The notes: generated by a model not told the origin, from the letters alone. A DNA stretch of 36,171 nucleotides from an uncultured Bacteroides sp. (GCA_937890825.1 CALADS010000057.1:1-36171), one strand, 5' to 3'; shown: positions 14,933 to 24,065, counted from the first letter of the stretch. Program-made: numbers and translations.

Positions 14933-15973
14933 ATGAAACACCTGTTGCTCGCTTCACTACTCTGCCTAGGATTTACGATGGCTTATGCAGAAGAAGCTAC
15001 GCCTAAAGAAGGAAATACACTGAAAGAGATTACCAATACACTAAAAGAACGAATCACCCTGCAAGGCTATATACAAGTAGGCTATTCTTACGACGACAAA
15101 GCAAAGAAAACCAATAGTTTTGACGTAAATCGGGCTATCCTCATGGCGCGCGGACAAATCACCGATCGATGGTCGTGCTATTTTATGTATAGTCTGGCTG
15201 GTACCGGAAAAATTCTGGAAGCCTATACGGAGTACCGGTTCTTACCGGGACTGACAGCCAGATTGGGACAATTCAAAACTCAATATACACTGGAAAATCC
15301 CATATCACCCTGTTACACCGAACTGGTAAGCTGCTATTCTCAAGCAGTGGCCTATCTGGCCGGAACCAACAGCAGCAACCCACTGAATGCCGCCAACGGA
15401 GGACGCGATATGGGACTGCTGATTTATGGTGATTTACTCAACAGTTTTCTGAGCTATAACCTAGCTGTAATGAACGGACAAGGCATCAATGTGAAAGACA
15501 AAAACAATCATAAAGACATCGTAGGCGGACTTTATCTACACCCGCTGAAAGGACTTACCGTAGGAGGCTCGTTCATCCAAGGTAAAGGAAATGCCGTGGC
15601 CATATCGGCCATCAATCCTGACATTGCTATAGGAGATAATTATAAACGAAACCGCTGGGCCATAGGTGCCAGCTACAAAAGCAAACCGATAGACCTGCGA
15701 TCAGAATACCTGGCCGGTAAAGACGGACATGTAAAAAGCAACGGGTATTACTGCACAGCTTCGGTACATGTACTGCCTAAATTCGACGTGGTAGCTTCTT
15801 ACGACTATCTCAACCGCAATAAAGCAATAGGAGATAAACAAACCAATTACGTGGCTGGTATACAATACTGGTTCTACCCGAAATGCCGGTTACAAGCACA
15901 ATACACCTACCGCAACCCTAAGCATGGAGAAAACTCTAATTTAATTCAAGCCCAAATTCAAGTACGTTTCTAA
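14933..15973 (+). CDS. Porin O/P family outer-membrane protein
   Basis: A 346-residue outer-membrane barrel. The signal peptide is MKHLLLASLLCLGFTMAYA with cleavage before EEATP. After a short helical linker, beta-strand sequence begins at ITLQGYIQVGYSYDD and continues with RGQITDRWSCYFMYSLAGTGKILEAY, ARLGQFKTQYTLENPISP and GRDMGLLIYGDLL, all typical of the phosphate-selective porin O/P family; it ends in a terminal Phe as barrels do. Family names suggest phosphate, but specificity is not evident here. The ATG at 14933 was chosen over an upstream TTG at 14927. No strong promoter box was found in the 147-bp gap after pgk. Confidence 0.8.
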   Translation: MKHLLLASLLCLGFTMAYAEEATPKEGNTLKEITNTLKERITLQGYIQVGYSYDDKAKKTNSFDVNRAILMARGQITDRWSCYFMYSLAGTGKILEAYTEYRFLPGLTARLGQFKTQYTLENPISPCYTELVSCYSQAVAYLAGTNSSNPLNAANGGRDMGLLIYGDLLNSFLSYNLAVMNGQGINVKDKNNHKDIVGGLYLHPLKGLTVGGSFIQGKGNAVAISAINPDIAIGDNYKRNRWAIGASYKSKPIDLRSEYLAGKDGHVKSNGYYCTASVHVLPKFDVVASYDYLNRNKAIGDKQTNYVAGIQYWFYPKCRLQAQYTYRNPKHGENSNLIQAQIQVRF

Positions 15974-15980
15974 CGAAAAA

Positions 15981-16011
15981 CTTGTAATTTGGCATTCTTT
16001 TTGTACTTTTG
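15981..16011 (+). promoter_or_regulatory. Promoter of the TPR protein gene
   Basis: TACTTTTG at 16004-16011 matches TAnnTTTG; CTTG at 15981-15984 lies 19 bp upstream as an approximate -33 element. The ATG at 16044 follows 33 bases after the box. Confidence 0.6.
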
Positions 16012-16043
16012 TCATTGTATTATGTAACGATGATTGTGACAAA

Positions 16044-18248
16044 ATGGACGAACAGGATATTAATAAAAAATACATAAAAGTAACTCAGCTGCTGAAACAG
16101 CAAAGACTTAAAGAAGCACACCAGTTCCTCTTTACTCTCTTGGGAGATAAAGGGGAATGGGAACTTCGAAATCGCTTGGAACAAGCACATACCTCTTACC
16201 AATATATGCTGCAATATATGCAGCAGGGAGTAGAAGACCCAGGTCAAAAAGAACTCTATCACCATATCCTTACAGAGACCTGGGAACTGACCGATCAAAT
16301 ACGCATTACGCTACTGGATGAAGTCTCTTCTCATTACTTTCACTCCATTCACAAAACCAAATCGCGTATGGCTGCGGGCTATCGTGCAATGAAAGGTATA
16401 CAAATATTGGAAGCCTTTCAAGATGATTTGGCCGTTTGCCAACTGCTGACAGACCATTCCAAAAGTCTGGATGCAGCCTTAAAACGTCACGAAGAAGCCT
16501 GTCACAACTTATTCGTCTCTACTTGGAGTAACACGGCGTGGAACCAAGAAGACAGGCAGGAGGCGAGGTACATACTGAATTCTGAACTCATTTCCAGCAA
16601 TGATCGCAGCCTTTTTGTCAGTGCTGTCACCTTAAGCCTGCAAGAATGTTTCGACGTAGCGAAATTAACCTGGCTACTTGAAGCCGCTGCCACCCTTCAT
16701 CAGGATGTACAATCTACCCAACGGGCACTGGTAGGTATCGCACTTACCTTAATCAGACATCCTAAGCGCATAGCACTGTATCCGGAACTGACAACTTTAT
16801 TTGAATTTCACGACGAACAATATCATTTAGGAAAACAGCTCAACACCATTTATTTACAATTACTCCGAGCACAAGAGACCGAAAAGGTAAACAAACGCAT
16901 CAAAGAGGACATTTTTCCTGAAATGATAAAACAGGCTAACTTTTTCAAAGGAAAGTTGTTCAAGTTTGAAGATATGAGCGATGAGGAGGATTTTAACCCC
17001 GATTGGGAAAAATCAATAACAGATTCTGGGCTGGAAGATAAATTAAGGGAAATGGGAGACTTGCAAATTGAAGGGATGGATGTAAATATGAATACATTCT
17101 CTCAGCTAAAACATTACCCTTTTTTCAGCAACCTTGATAACTGGCTACTGCCGTTTGATTGGAATCATTCTAGCATCAGACAGAGCTTGGGGACAGATTT
17201 AGAAACGCAAAACACTATCCTGAACATGCTGCTGCAATCGGGCATGTTCTGCAATAGTGATAAATACTCACTGTGCTTCCTGCTATATAGCATACCGGAA
17301 TCTCAGCGCGACATGATATTGCACCAGTTTACGAGCCAAGGAACAGAAGAGCTTATGAATTCCGACAAGTGGGACTATACAAAAAAAATGGCGCAAAGAC
17401 CGGAAATCATCAGCAATCAATATATACAAGACTTATATCGGTTCTATACGCTCAGCCAACGGAGAAAAGAATTCTTCAATCCCTTTGAACAAGAAATAAC
17501 TCTACATCGCATATCCGTGCTGCAACCCATATTAAATAAGGCGGAACTGCTGAAAGAAATCGCAGATTATCGCATCCGCAAAGAATATTGGACAGAAGCG
17601 CTAGATATACTCCAGCTGCTGATGGAACAACCACAGCCGGATGCCTATATCTACCAAAAAGCAGGATACTGCTATCAAAAACTGAAATACTATACAGACG
17701 CCATTGAGGCATACATGAAAGCGGATGTATTAAAGCCGGACCATTTATGGACCATTCGACACTTGGCTACCTGTTACAGACATACGCAAAATTATGAAAA
17801 AGCTGCGGAATATTATCAGAAAGTACTGACTGTACAGCCTGAAAACCAACAAGTAATCCTCTTCTTAGGGAACTGTCTGGCTGAATTGAGACATTATAAT
17901 GAGGCGATGAATTACTTCTTCAAGCTGGATTTTATGGAAGATAATAACGTAAAGGCCTGGAGATCTATCGGATGGTATTCTTTTATCTGTGGAAAACAGG
18001 AACAGGCCGTAAAGTATTACCAGAAAGTGCTGGAAACATCTCCTTCTGCCAGCGATTATCTCAATGCAGGCTATATAGCCTGGAAATCGAGACAACTGAA
18101 GAAAGTGACAGAATTATTTAAAAAATGCCTACTCGCTATCGGAAGCACGGAACTTTTCCTGGAAACTATCCATAAGGATAAAGAGATTCTATTGGCACAA
18201 GGTATTCCGGCAGATGAAATTCCCTTGGTACTAGATACTGTTATCTAA
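16044..18248 (+). CDS. Tetratricopeptide-repeat protein of unknown function
   Basis: A 734-residue, mainly helical soluble protein without signal peptide or membrane segment. The C-terminal portion, roughly 530-700, contains four to five tetratricopeptide repeats with the W/L-G-Y-A-F-P spacing, for example AGYCYQKLKYYTDAIEAYMKA, followed by ATCYRHTQNYEKAAEYYQKV, then GNCLAELRHYNEAMNYF and a last repeat ending in YYQKVLETSPS. The N-terminal 500 residues are helical and rich in charged residues, with no catalytic motif I recognise. TPRs usually hold protein partners together. The gene stands alone with its own promoter and a strong shared terminator at 18284-18324. Function is unknown. Confidence 0.75.
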   Translation: MDEQDINKKYIKVTQLLKQQRLKEAHQFLFTLLGDKGEWELRNRLEQAHTSYQYMLQYMQQGVEDPGQKELYHHILTETWELTDQIRITLLDEVSSHYFHSIHKTKSRMAAGYRAMKGIQILEAFQDDLAVCQLLTDHSKSLDAALKRHEEACHNLFVSTWSNTAWNQEDRQEARYILNSELISSNDRSLFVSAVTLSLQECFDVAKLTWLLEAAATLHQDVQSTQRALVGIALTLIRHPKRIALYPELTTLFEFHDEQYHLGKQLNTIYLQLLRAQETEKVNKRIKEDIFPEMIKQANFFKGKLFKFEDMSDEEDFNPDWEKSITDSGLEDKLREMGDLQIEGMDVNMNTFSQLKHYPFFSNLDNWLLPFDWNHSSIRQSLGTDLETQNTILNMLLQSGMFCNSDKYSLCFLLYSIPESQRDMILHQFTSQGTEELMNSDKWDYTKKMAQRPEIISNQYIQDLYRFYTLSQRRKEFFNPFEQEITLHRISVLQPILNKAELLKEIADYRIRKEYWTEALDILQLLMEQPQPDAYIYQKAGYCYQKLKYYTDAIEAYMKADVLKPDHLWTIRHLATCYRHTQNYEKAAEYYQKVLTVQPENQQVILFLGNCLAELRHYNEAMNYFFKLDFMEDNNVKAWRSIGWYSFICGKQEQAVKYYQKVLETSPSASDYLNAGYIAWKSRQLKKVTELFKKCLLAIGSTELFLETIHKDKEILLAQGIPADEIPLVLDTVI

Positions 18249-18283
18249 CAGATAGGAAGAAGAGAAAGCTATAGAAAAGTATT

Positions 18284-18324
18284 AAAAAAAATGACGCGGA
18301 AATAGATTCTGCGTCATTTTTTTT
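18284..18324. terminator. Bidirectional rho-independent terminator
   Basis: A perfect 14-bp stem: eight A's plus TGACGC (18284-18297) pair with GCGTCA plus eight T's (18311-18324). It lies between the convergent TPR and maf genes and can stop transcription from both sides. Confidence 0.9.
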
Positions 18325-18351
18325 ATACTCTTACCAATGTTCTGCCAAAAA

Positions 18352-18936
18352 CTAAATTTCTTTCAATTCTTTATACAGACGCTGCACTGGTAGCCCCATA
18401 ATATTAAAATAACTGCCTTCAATATGCTCCACGCCTATAAATCCTATCCATTCTTGTACCCCATAGGCACCAGCTTTATCCATCGGCTGAAAACGATCTA
18501 CATAGTAGACTATCTCCTCGTTGGTCAAAGTGGCAAATTTCACCTCAGTCTGTACAGCAAAGCTTCGTTGCCATTCAGTAGTGGTAATTGACACACCAGT
18601 ATAAACTTCGTGCGTACGTCCGGACATCCGTTGCAGCATGGATATAGCCTCAGCTCTATCAGCCGGCTTACCCAATACTTCGCCTTCCAGCCACACAATG
18701 GTATCCGCTGTAATCATCAACTCATCTGACTGTAGCATACTGCGGTAAGCATTGGCTTTTTCTTGCGAAATATACAGCGGAATATCGGCTCCCTTCAAAG
18801 TGGAAGGATAAGATTCATCCACATCGGGCATGGTACGAACTTCGTACTCTACTCCCAAACCTGCAAGCAGGTCTTTTCGTCTGGGTGAATTAGAAGCTAA
18901 TATCACCTTATATTTTTTCAGATTATCAAGCATCAT
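18352..18936 (-). CDS. maf: Maf family nucleotide pyrophosphatase
   Basis: A 194-residue Maf/HAM1-like enzyme that hydrolyses nucleoside triphosphates, probably non-canonical or dTTP/UTP, as a housecleaning activity. The N-terminal P-loop-like signature ILASNSPRRKDLLAGLG and the later ITADTIVWLEGEVLGKP, MLQRMSGRTHEVYTGV and DKAGAYGVQE motifs are complete. The ATG at 18936 (or 18933) is preferred: it follows the KdsC stop by 13 bases, while an ATG at 18972 would overlap the KdsC gene. It is the last gene of a five-gene minus-strand operon. Confidence 0.93.
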   Translation of the reverse strand: MMLDNLKKYKVILASNSPRRKDLLAGLGVEYEVRTMPDVDESYPSTLKGADIPLYISQEKANAYRSMLQSDELMITADTIVWLEGEVLGKPADRAEAISMLQRMSGRTHEVYTGVSITTTEWQRSFAVQTEVKFATLTNEEIVYYVDRFQPMDKAGAYGVQEWIGFIGVEHIEGSYFNIMGLPVQRLYKELKEI

Positions 18937-18949
18937 TATTCCATTATTC

Positions 18950-19480
18950 TTACCAACCGAAAGCCTTTTCATCAGCCAACCAAAGTCCTTGGGCTTTCAA
19001 CACCTGCTCTACAATATCACGACCACAGCCATAACCGCCATCGGCATGAGAGATATAACGCGACACGGCTTTCACCTCTGGGCAAGCATCTTTCGGACAA
19101 CATGGCAAGCCGCAAATACGCATCACCTCCAGATCAGGAATATCATCACCTACGTATAAAATCTCATCGTGCTGCAAGCCATGACGTTCGCGGAAATCCT
19201 CGTAGTCACGAATCTTCACGGAAGATCCCAGGTAGATATTCTCTGCAGCTAGTCCCAAAGAAAGAAAACGCTTACGCACTGCTTCGGTTTTTCCTCCGGT
19301 AATGATTCCTAACAGCACACCTTGCTTGGCAGCCAAATGCAACGAATACCCGTCTTTGATATTTACCGTACGCATGGGCTCTCCCTCCGGACTCATAGGA
19401 ATCATATTGGCACTCAGCACTCCGTCTACATCAAACAGTAATGCTTTTATCTTCTTCAAATCGTAATTTATCGTACTCAT
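18950..19480 (-). CDS. kdsC: KdsC-type HAD phosphatase (KDO 8-phosphate phosphatase)
   Basis: A 176-residue HAD-superfamily hydrolase of the compact KdsC type without a cap domain. DVDGVL (17-22) carries nucleophile Asp17 and Asp19, ITGG (60-63) is motif II, and GDDIPD (111-116) is motif IV. The conserved RYISHADGGYGCGRDIVEQ tail is typical of KDO 8-phosphate phosphatase, which releases KDO for lipopolysaccharide inner core. It sits 16 bp after the DUF2520 gene and 13 bp before maf. Confidence 0.9.
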   Translation of the reverse strand: MSTINYDLKKIKALLFDVDGVLSANMIPMSPEGEPMRTVNIKDGYSLHLAAKQGVLLGIITGGKTEAVRKRFLSLGLAAENIYLGSSVKIRDYEDFRERHGLQHDEILYVGDDIPDLEVMRICGLPCCPKDACPEVKAVSRYISHADGGYGCGRDIVEQVLKAQGLWLADEKAFGW

Positions 19481-19496
19481 TTCTTAAAATGTTTAA

Positions 19497-20297
19497 TCAT
19501 GATTCAGTAGCCAGTCGATGAATACTCTTACTAAGCATGCGATAGATGGCTTGCATTTCCGGTTCGTCGCCCAACATTTGCAGATGACCATTCATTACAT
19601 GCTCGTCAAATCGCTTAGCCGGCCCCGTCTGCGCATCAGCCGGAGCCATTTCGTGCACTTTTTGAGCAGTTTCATCAATCAGCGGTAACATCACATCGAA
19701 AGGCAAATGATACTTTTGCAGCAATTCAGCAGCCAATGCATACATATGATTCGTGAAATTACATGTAAACACAGCAGCCAGATGCAGACTTTTACGTTGC
19801 TCGGAAGTAGCTTCATACACCTTGTTGGAAAGTACCCCTGCCACTTCCTTCAAAAATTCAGTATCAGTAACAGAGTTACCTTCTACAAAAATGGGAAGGG
19901 ATGAAAAATCCACTTCACGCTGCTTGCTAAATGTCTGCATGGGATAGAACACACCGAAACGCTCTACATATTCCTGCCACACATCCATCGGGATACTACC
20001 GGCTGTATGTACCCACAATGCATGTTCTCTATCCTTCACAATCTGTGGAAGGAGTTGCAACAATGCATCGTCTTTCAATGCCACTATATATAACCGGGCA
20101 TAAGGGTAAATATCCGTCAGTTCTGTGGTATATTCTGCTTCTACCTGCTGAGCCAACTGTTTTGCCGACTCTGCCGTGCGACTATAAACCTGTGCGATAC
20201 GAAACCCCTTCTTATACAAAGCCTTTGCCAGATTGGTTGCTAAATTTCCGGCTCCTACCAGTACAATCGGCGTATCTTCTATACTTCTTTTTGCCAT
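19497..20297 (-). CDS. Rossmann-like, DUF2520-domain protein
   Basis: A 266-residue protein with an N-terminal NAD(P)-binding Rossmann fold (IVLVGAGNLATNLAKAL, GxGxxA-type) and a C-terminal helical DUF2520 domain containing HLAAVFTCNFTNHMYALAAELL and QTGPAKRFDEHVM, matching the family known from F420-dependent NADP reductase-like and ketopantoate-reductase-like proteins. The substrate is unknown. The ATG at 20297 was chosen because the longer frame opens with GTG at 20330 and would overlap the upstream gene; from 20297 it begins 4 bp after that gene's stop. Part of the nitroreductase-maf operon. Confidence 0.85.
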   Translation of the reverse strand: MAKRSIEDTPIVLVGAGNLATNLAKALYKKGFRIAQVYSRTAESAKQLAQQVEAEYTTELTDIYPYARLYIVALKDDALLQLLPQIVKDREHALWVHTAGSIPMDVWQEYVERFGVFYPMQTFSKQREVDFSSLPIFVEGNSVTDTEFLKEVAGVLSNKVYEATSEQRKSLHLAAVFTCNFTNHMYALAAELLQKYHLPFDVMLPLIDETAQKVHEMAPADAQTGPAKRFDEHVMNGHLQMLGDEPEMQAIYRMLSKSIHRLATES

Positions 20298-20301
20298 AAT
20301 C

Positions 20302-20628
20302 TTATTTTGTTGATAACCAATACATCGCACCTCCTAAAAGCAATAATGCCAACGGAAGCATATAAGCCGACGCAGAACCTATCAACGCTGCTATCAGGCT
20401 AAAATTCAATACAATCCAAAGGCCTGACAATATCAATCCCACAGACTTATCCTGCTTGAACAACAAAAAGATAATGGCCGTATACAGCAAAAAATTATCC
20501 TTATGCATTATCCAAGGTATACCCAACGAGGAAAAATGAAGAATCTTATCGGCCAAATACAGTATACCGAACACGATAAATGTGAACGAAGCCGCCTTAT
20601 AGGTATCTCGATGATTACTAGAAGCCAC
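20302..20628 (-). CDS. Small polytopic membrane protein
   Basis: A 108-residue hydrophobic protein with about four transmembrane segments (starting near ASFTFIVFGILYLADKI, NFLLYTAIIFLLF, VGLILSGLWIVLNFSLIAAL and ASAYMLPLALLLLGGAMYW). I do not recognise a family. Start choice is uncertain: a GTG at 20628 sits directly after the nitroreductase stop, whereas a GTG at 20670 would overlap that gene by 40 bp. The tight packing on both sides indicates co-transcription. Confidence 0.65.
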   Translation of the reverse strand: MASSNHRDTYKAASFTFIVFGILYLADKILHFSSLGIPWIMHKDNFLLYTAIIFLLFKQDKSVGLILSGLWIVLNFSLIAALIGSASAYMLPLALLLLGGAMYWLSTK

Positions 20629-20630
20629 GT

Positions 20631-21167
20631 CTATTGCCCTCCATATTTGTTTAAATGAATCTTTTCCCACTGCAAATGAGATTCATCAAAAGGCTTACGT
20701 TCCATTCCCTTATGTCCGACAGCAATCACACTGAGCACTTGCAACTGCAAAGGGATATCCAAAATTCCACGTACATACTCATCCGATGCCATTCCTGTAA
20801 CCGTATAACGTTCACGAACTTGCACCCAGCAACTGCCTAAGCCCATATCTTCTGCCTGCAACTGCAGATAAATAGAAGCAATGGAAGCATCCTCTATCCA
20901 TACATCACTTAACAATGGGTCAGCTGTAACTACTACCGCCAGGGCTGCATCGGCTATAAACTGAGAGGCATGTTCCTTGCAAAGTGATAATTCCTTCAAC
21001 TTCTCTTTATCATCCACCAAGACAAACTGCCATGCATTACTCCGCTTGGAAGTAGGTGCCATCAAAGCGGCTTTCATCATAGTTACCACTTCATCTTGCG
21101 TCAGTTCTTCTGCTGTAAACTTTCGCATACTGCGACGAGCTTTTATCAATTCACTGAAACTTTCCAT
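20631..21167 (-). CDS. Nitroreductase family protein
   Basis: A 178-residue FMN-dependent nitroreductase-type enzyme. Signature elements: RRSMRKF near the N-terminus, AALMAPTSKRSNAWQFVLV (FMN binding), ASIASIYLQLQAEDMGLGSCWVQ and a late ALQLQVLSVIAVGHKG-like strand. Members reduce nitro compounds, quinones or flavins with NAD(P)H; the physiological substrate is unknown. The ATG at 21167 was chosen over a TTG at 21176. First gene of the operon, with a -7 box at 21187-21194. Confidence 0.9.
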   Translation of the reverse strand: MESFSELIKARRSMRKFTAEELTQDEVVTMMKAALMAPTSKRSNAWQFVLVDDKEKLKELSLCKEHASQFIADAALAVVVTADPLLSDVWIEDASIASIYLQLQAEDMGLGSCWVQVRERYTVTGMASDEYVRGILDIPLQLQVLSVIAVGHKGMERKPFDESHLQWEKIHLNKYGGQ

Positions 21168-21180
21168 AATCTTCAAAATG

Positions 21181-21215
21181 TTTGCGCAAAGATACGAGAA
21201 TATTTTCTATATTTG
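21181..21215 (+). promoter_or_regulatory. Promoter of the acetyltransferase-like gene
   Basis: TTTG at 21181-21184 and TATATTTG at 21208-21215 match both Bacteroides elements, although the 23-bp spacer is a little long. The -7 box ends six bases before the ATG at 21222, so the mRNA would have little or no leader. It overlaps the divergent nitroreductase promoter. Confidence 0.55.
21187..21194 (-). promoter_or_regulatory. Promoter -7 box for the nitroreductase operon
   Basis: The minus strand reads TATCTTTG, a match to TAnnTTTG, 20 bases before the nitroreductase ATG at 21167. It lies inside the 23-bp spacer of the divergent promoter. Confidence 0.55.
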
Positions 21216-21221
21216 CGAGCA

Positions 21222-22205
21222 ATGCCACTGAAACTAACTACATATTATCGTGGAAGTGATATCCCTGCCCTACCGGGCAGCAACACTTTTCATTCTACCG
21301 AGTTATTCCGTATTTATGAGGAAACGCCCGGCTATACTCCCTTGCTGATAGTAGCCAGCAATAATGGGAACTATGTAGCTAAATTATTAGGGACCCTTCG
21401 CAAATGTGTTCGTATTTTTCCGCCATCCATCATCTATCGGTTCGAAGTAGTGGGCACAGGTGAATATTTTCAGTCGGACATACCCTGCGAATCTGTTTTT
21501 GCAGAAATGCTTCAACGACTGACAGATGAAGCCCTGCGCGATGCGCTATTCATCGAGTTTAGGAATTTAGACAATGCCGCTTTTGGCTACAAAGCCTTTC
21601 GCGACAATCAGTACTTCGCAGTCAATTGGGCACGTGTACGTAATTCTCTGCATAGCCTGCAAAACGTAGAAGAAAGATTCAGCACCTCGCGCATACGGCA
21701 AATCAAAAAAGGCCTGAAAAACGGTGCCGAAGTGCGCGAAACACGCAGCGTAGAAGAGATTAAGATGTTTGCCAAAATGCTTCATAACGTTTACTCCTCG
21801 AAGATTCGCCGTCACTTTCCCAACATCATCTTCTTTCAACATTTGGAGAAAAGACTCATCAAAGAAGATCAGGGAAAAATCTTTATCGTAATGTATAAAG
21901 GGAAAATCATCGGAGGAAGTGCCTGCATTTATTCTAATAAAGAAGCATACCTGTGGTTCTCAGGAGGAATGCGTAAAACGTATGCTCTGCAATATCCAGG
22001 CATTCTGGCAGTGTGGAAAGCTCTGAAAGACGCTCAAGAACGAGGGTACCAACATTTGGAGTTTATGGATGTGGGACTTCCTTTCCGCCGGCACGGGTAT
22101 CGTGAATTTGTACTCCGGTTCGGAGGCAAACAATCCAGCACGCGCCGCTGGTTCCGCTTCCGGTGGGATTGGCTGAACCGGCTACTTAATTGGATATATA
22201 CATAA
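21222..22205 (+). CDS. GNAT-like acetyltransferase domain protein
   Basis: A 327-residue soluble protein. The second half (about 150-310) looks like a GNAT/FemAB-like acyltransferase fold: RIRQIKKGLKNGAEV, MFAKMLHNVYSSKIRRHFP, then KIFIVMYKGKIIGGSACIYSNKEAYLWFSGG and LQYPGILAVWKALKDAQERGYQHLEFMDVG, the order of strands and helices seen in the peptidoglycan/lipid-associated acyltransferase-like group. The acceptor is unknown. The ATG at 21222 (MPLKLTTYY) is favoured because the longer frame begins inside the divergent nitroreductase gene. It is followed by prmA after 25 bp, with no terminator between. Confidence 0.7.
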   Translation: MPLKLTTYYRGSDIPALPGSNTFHSTELFRIYEETPGYTPLLIVASNNGNYVAKLLGTLRKCVRIFPPSIIYRFEVVGTGEYFQSDIPCESVFAEMLQRLTDEALRDALFIEFRNLDNAAFGYKAFRDNQYFAVNWARVRNSLHSLQNVEERFSTSRIRQIKKGLKNGAEVRETRSVEEIKMFAKMLHNVYSSKIRRHFPNIIFFQHLEKRLIKEDQGKIFIVMYKGKIIGGSACIYSNKEAYLWFSGGMRKTYALQYPGILAVWKALKDAQERGYQHLEFMDVGLPFRRHGYREFVLRFGGKQSSTRRWFRFRWDWLNRLLNWIYT

Positions 22206-22230
22206 TCATTCTATGTAACAATATAAACGC

Positions 22231-23076
22231 ATGAAATATTTAGAATTCAACTTTCACACACAGCCTTGCACAGATACGGTGAACGATGTGTTATCGGCAG
22301 TATTGGCTGAAATAGGTTTTGACAGCTTTGTAGAGCAAACCGATGGTATAACTGCTTATGTGCAAACAGCATTATACAACGAACAGAGTTTAAAAGAATC
22401 ACTGGCGGATTTTCCGGTACCAGACACTGTTATCTCGTATGATTTTACAGAAGCAGAAGATAAAGACTGGAATGAAGAGTGGGAAAAGAATTTTTTCCAG
22501 CCCATCATTATCGGTGATAAATGTGCCATTCACAGCACTTTTCACCATGATATACCGCCTACCACGTACGATATCATCATCAATCCGCAAATGGCTTTCG
22601 GAACTGGCCACCACGAAACTACTAGCCTCATCATAGGAGAATTGCTGGAAAGAGATTTACAAGGAAAATCCCTATTAGACATGGGATGCGGCACGTCAAT
22701 ATTGGCCATTCTGGCCCGTATGCGAGGAGCAGCACCGTGCACTGCTATTGATATTGACGAATGGTGCGTAAGAAATTCGTTGGAAAACATTGAATTGAAT
22801 GGCGTAGATCAAATCAAAGTGTTCCAAGGAGATGCTACATCACTGGCAGAGGAAGGTCCCTTCGATTTTATCATTGCCAATATTAATCGTAACATTCTTC
22901 TGAATGATATGCATTATTATGTAGCCCGAATGAACCCTGAAGCACAGCTACTAATGAGTGGCTTCTATATAGATGATATCCCTGCTATTCAGGCAGAAGC
23001 CGAACGACTGGGATTACAACTGGTACATCATAACGAAAAGAACCGTTGGGCAACAGTCTTATTTGCTAAAAAATAA
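22231..23076 (+). CDS. prmA: Ribosomal protein L11 methyltransferase
   Basis: A 281-residue SAM-dependent methyltransferase that methylates ribosomal protein L11 in the cytoplasm. The linker motif MAFGTGHHETT (121-131), SAM-binding LLDMGCGTSILAI (148-160) and FIIANINRNILL catalytic loop are typical of PrmA. The N-terminal part is the L11-recognition domain. Codon use and length fit the family. It follows the acetyltransferase-like gene closely and ends at a strong terminator. Confidence 0.92.
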   Translation: MKYLEFNFHTQPCTDTVNDVLSAVLAEIGFDSFVEQTDGITAYVQTALYNEQSLKESLADFPVPDTVISYDFTEAEDKDWNEEWEKNFFQPIIIGDKCAIHSTFHHDIPPTTYDIIINPQMAFGTGHHETTSLIIGELLERDLQGKSLLDMGCGTSILAILARMRGAAPCTAIDIDEWCVRNSLENIELNGVDQIKVFQGDATSLAEEGPFDFIIANINRNILLNDMHYYVARMNPEAQLLMSGFYIDDIPAIQAEAERLGLQLVHHNEKNRWATVLFAKK

Positions 23077-23104
23077 AACGGCTGCATAGATACTGAAAAT
23101 GTAC

Positions 23105-23155
23105 AAACTGAGTATGAACGGTATACTTCCTACCTGAGTACTCAGTTTTTTTTAT
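23105..23155 (+). terminator. Rho-independent terminator of prmA
   Basis: AAACTGAGTA (23105-23114) pairs perfectly with TACTCAGTTT (23139-23148), followed by a T run on the plus strand. A short palindrome CTGAGTACTCAG on the 3' arm could form an alternative hairpin. Confidence 0.85.
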
Positions 23156-23163
23156 ATGATAAA

Positions 23164-24042
23164 TCACCTGGAATGCATGAGTGAATCACAAGCAGGAATG
23201 GTAAGAGAGATTAGCTCTTGAAACGTTCCGTTGAACACATTCAAATCTACTTCTTTTTCAATTCCAGGCACCCGACCCACATCGGTATGTTGCCAAAACT
23301 GCCATTGTCCTTCATAACGAACCGAATCTACATAATAATGAGCAATCCAATAAGGGTAAGCATTAAAAAAAGGATCGTTCAGATATTTCTTTTTAAACTT
23401 ATAAGAAGTATAAAGAATCGGTTTCACTCCATAATGTGCTTCTACCCTATCCAGCCATACCTTTACAGCAGCCTGCAACTCCTGTTTTGACTTTCCACCT
23501 TTGGTTTCTACATCCAGCACTGGAGGCAAGTCTCCAGCCTGCAGTTCTACCATACGGATAAAGAAATCAGCCTGCTTCAACGGATCGGTCTGAGGAATAA
23601 AAAAATGATAAGCACCACGCACAAAGCCATATTCACGAGCCTTGGTAAAATTGGCAAAAAAAGTAGTATCAATGAAATCGCCTCCTTCAGTGGCTTTCAA
23701 GAACATGAAATGAATGGGAAAATTTCCTTGCCTATTCAAAGCCAGACGCCGCCAGTCTAACACACCCTGGTAATGCGACATATCTACTCCATGTATTGAA
23801 TAATGGCCCGGCATACATACACCATATCCTTTCAGACCATAACATGGCTTCCAGCGGTAAGTATAAGGACGTACAAAAAACCAATAGAAAACCAATGAAA
23901 ACAACAGGATAATCCCCAAAGCAATGAGATTACGCATCCACGGAGACATACAGTCTACAGCCGCTGACGAATATTTTGCTGTAGAAGTAGATCCAGAGTT
24001 TGTCTTCTTACGTGTCTTTCGAGGTTTGCTAGGAGCCGACAT
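23164..24042 (-). CDS. Membrane-anchored GH25 lysozyme-like protein
   Basis: A 292-residue type II membrane protein: a basic Ser/Thr/Lys-rich cytoplasmic tail (1-30), one transmembrane helix (about 39-56) and a glycoside hydrolase family 25 domain (about 83-280). HGVDMSHYQG (84-93, Asp87), FMFLKATEGG, the catalytic pair in VLDVE (Asp177, Glu179), YWIAHYYVD and the VDLNVFNG end match the family. GH25 enzymes cut peptidoglycan glycan strands; facing the periplasm it could remodel the wall. The ATG at 24042 was chosen because an upstream ATG at 24087 lies inside the pfp terminator hairpin. No effector-delivery genes adjoin it. Confidence 0.9.
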   Translation of the reverse strand: MSAPSKPRKTRKKTNSGSTSTAKYSSAAVDCMSPWMRNLIALGIILLFSLVFYWFFVRPYTYRWKPCYGLKGYGVCMPGHYSIHGVDMSHYQGVLDWRRLALNRQGNFPIHFMFLKATEGGDFIDTTFFANFTKAREYGFVRGAYHFFIPQTDPLKQADFFIRMVELQAGDLPPVLDVETKGGKSKQELQAAVKVWLDRVEAHYGVKPILYTSYKFKKKYLNDPFFNAYPYWIAHYYVDSVRYEGQWQFWQHTDVGRVPGIEKEVDLNVFNGTFQELISLTIPACDSLMHSR

Positions 24043-24065
24043 AACAATAGAGATATAAAGAAAAA

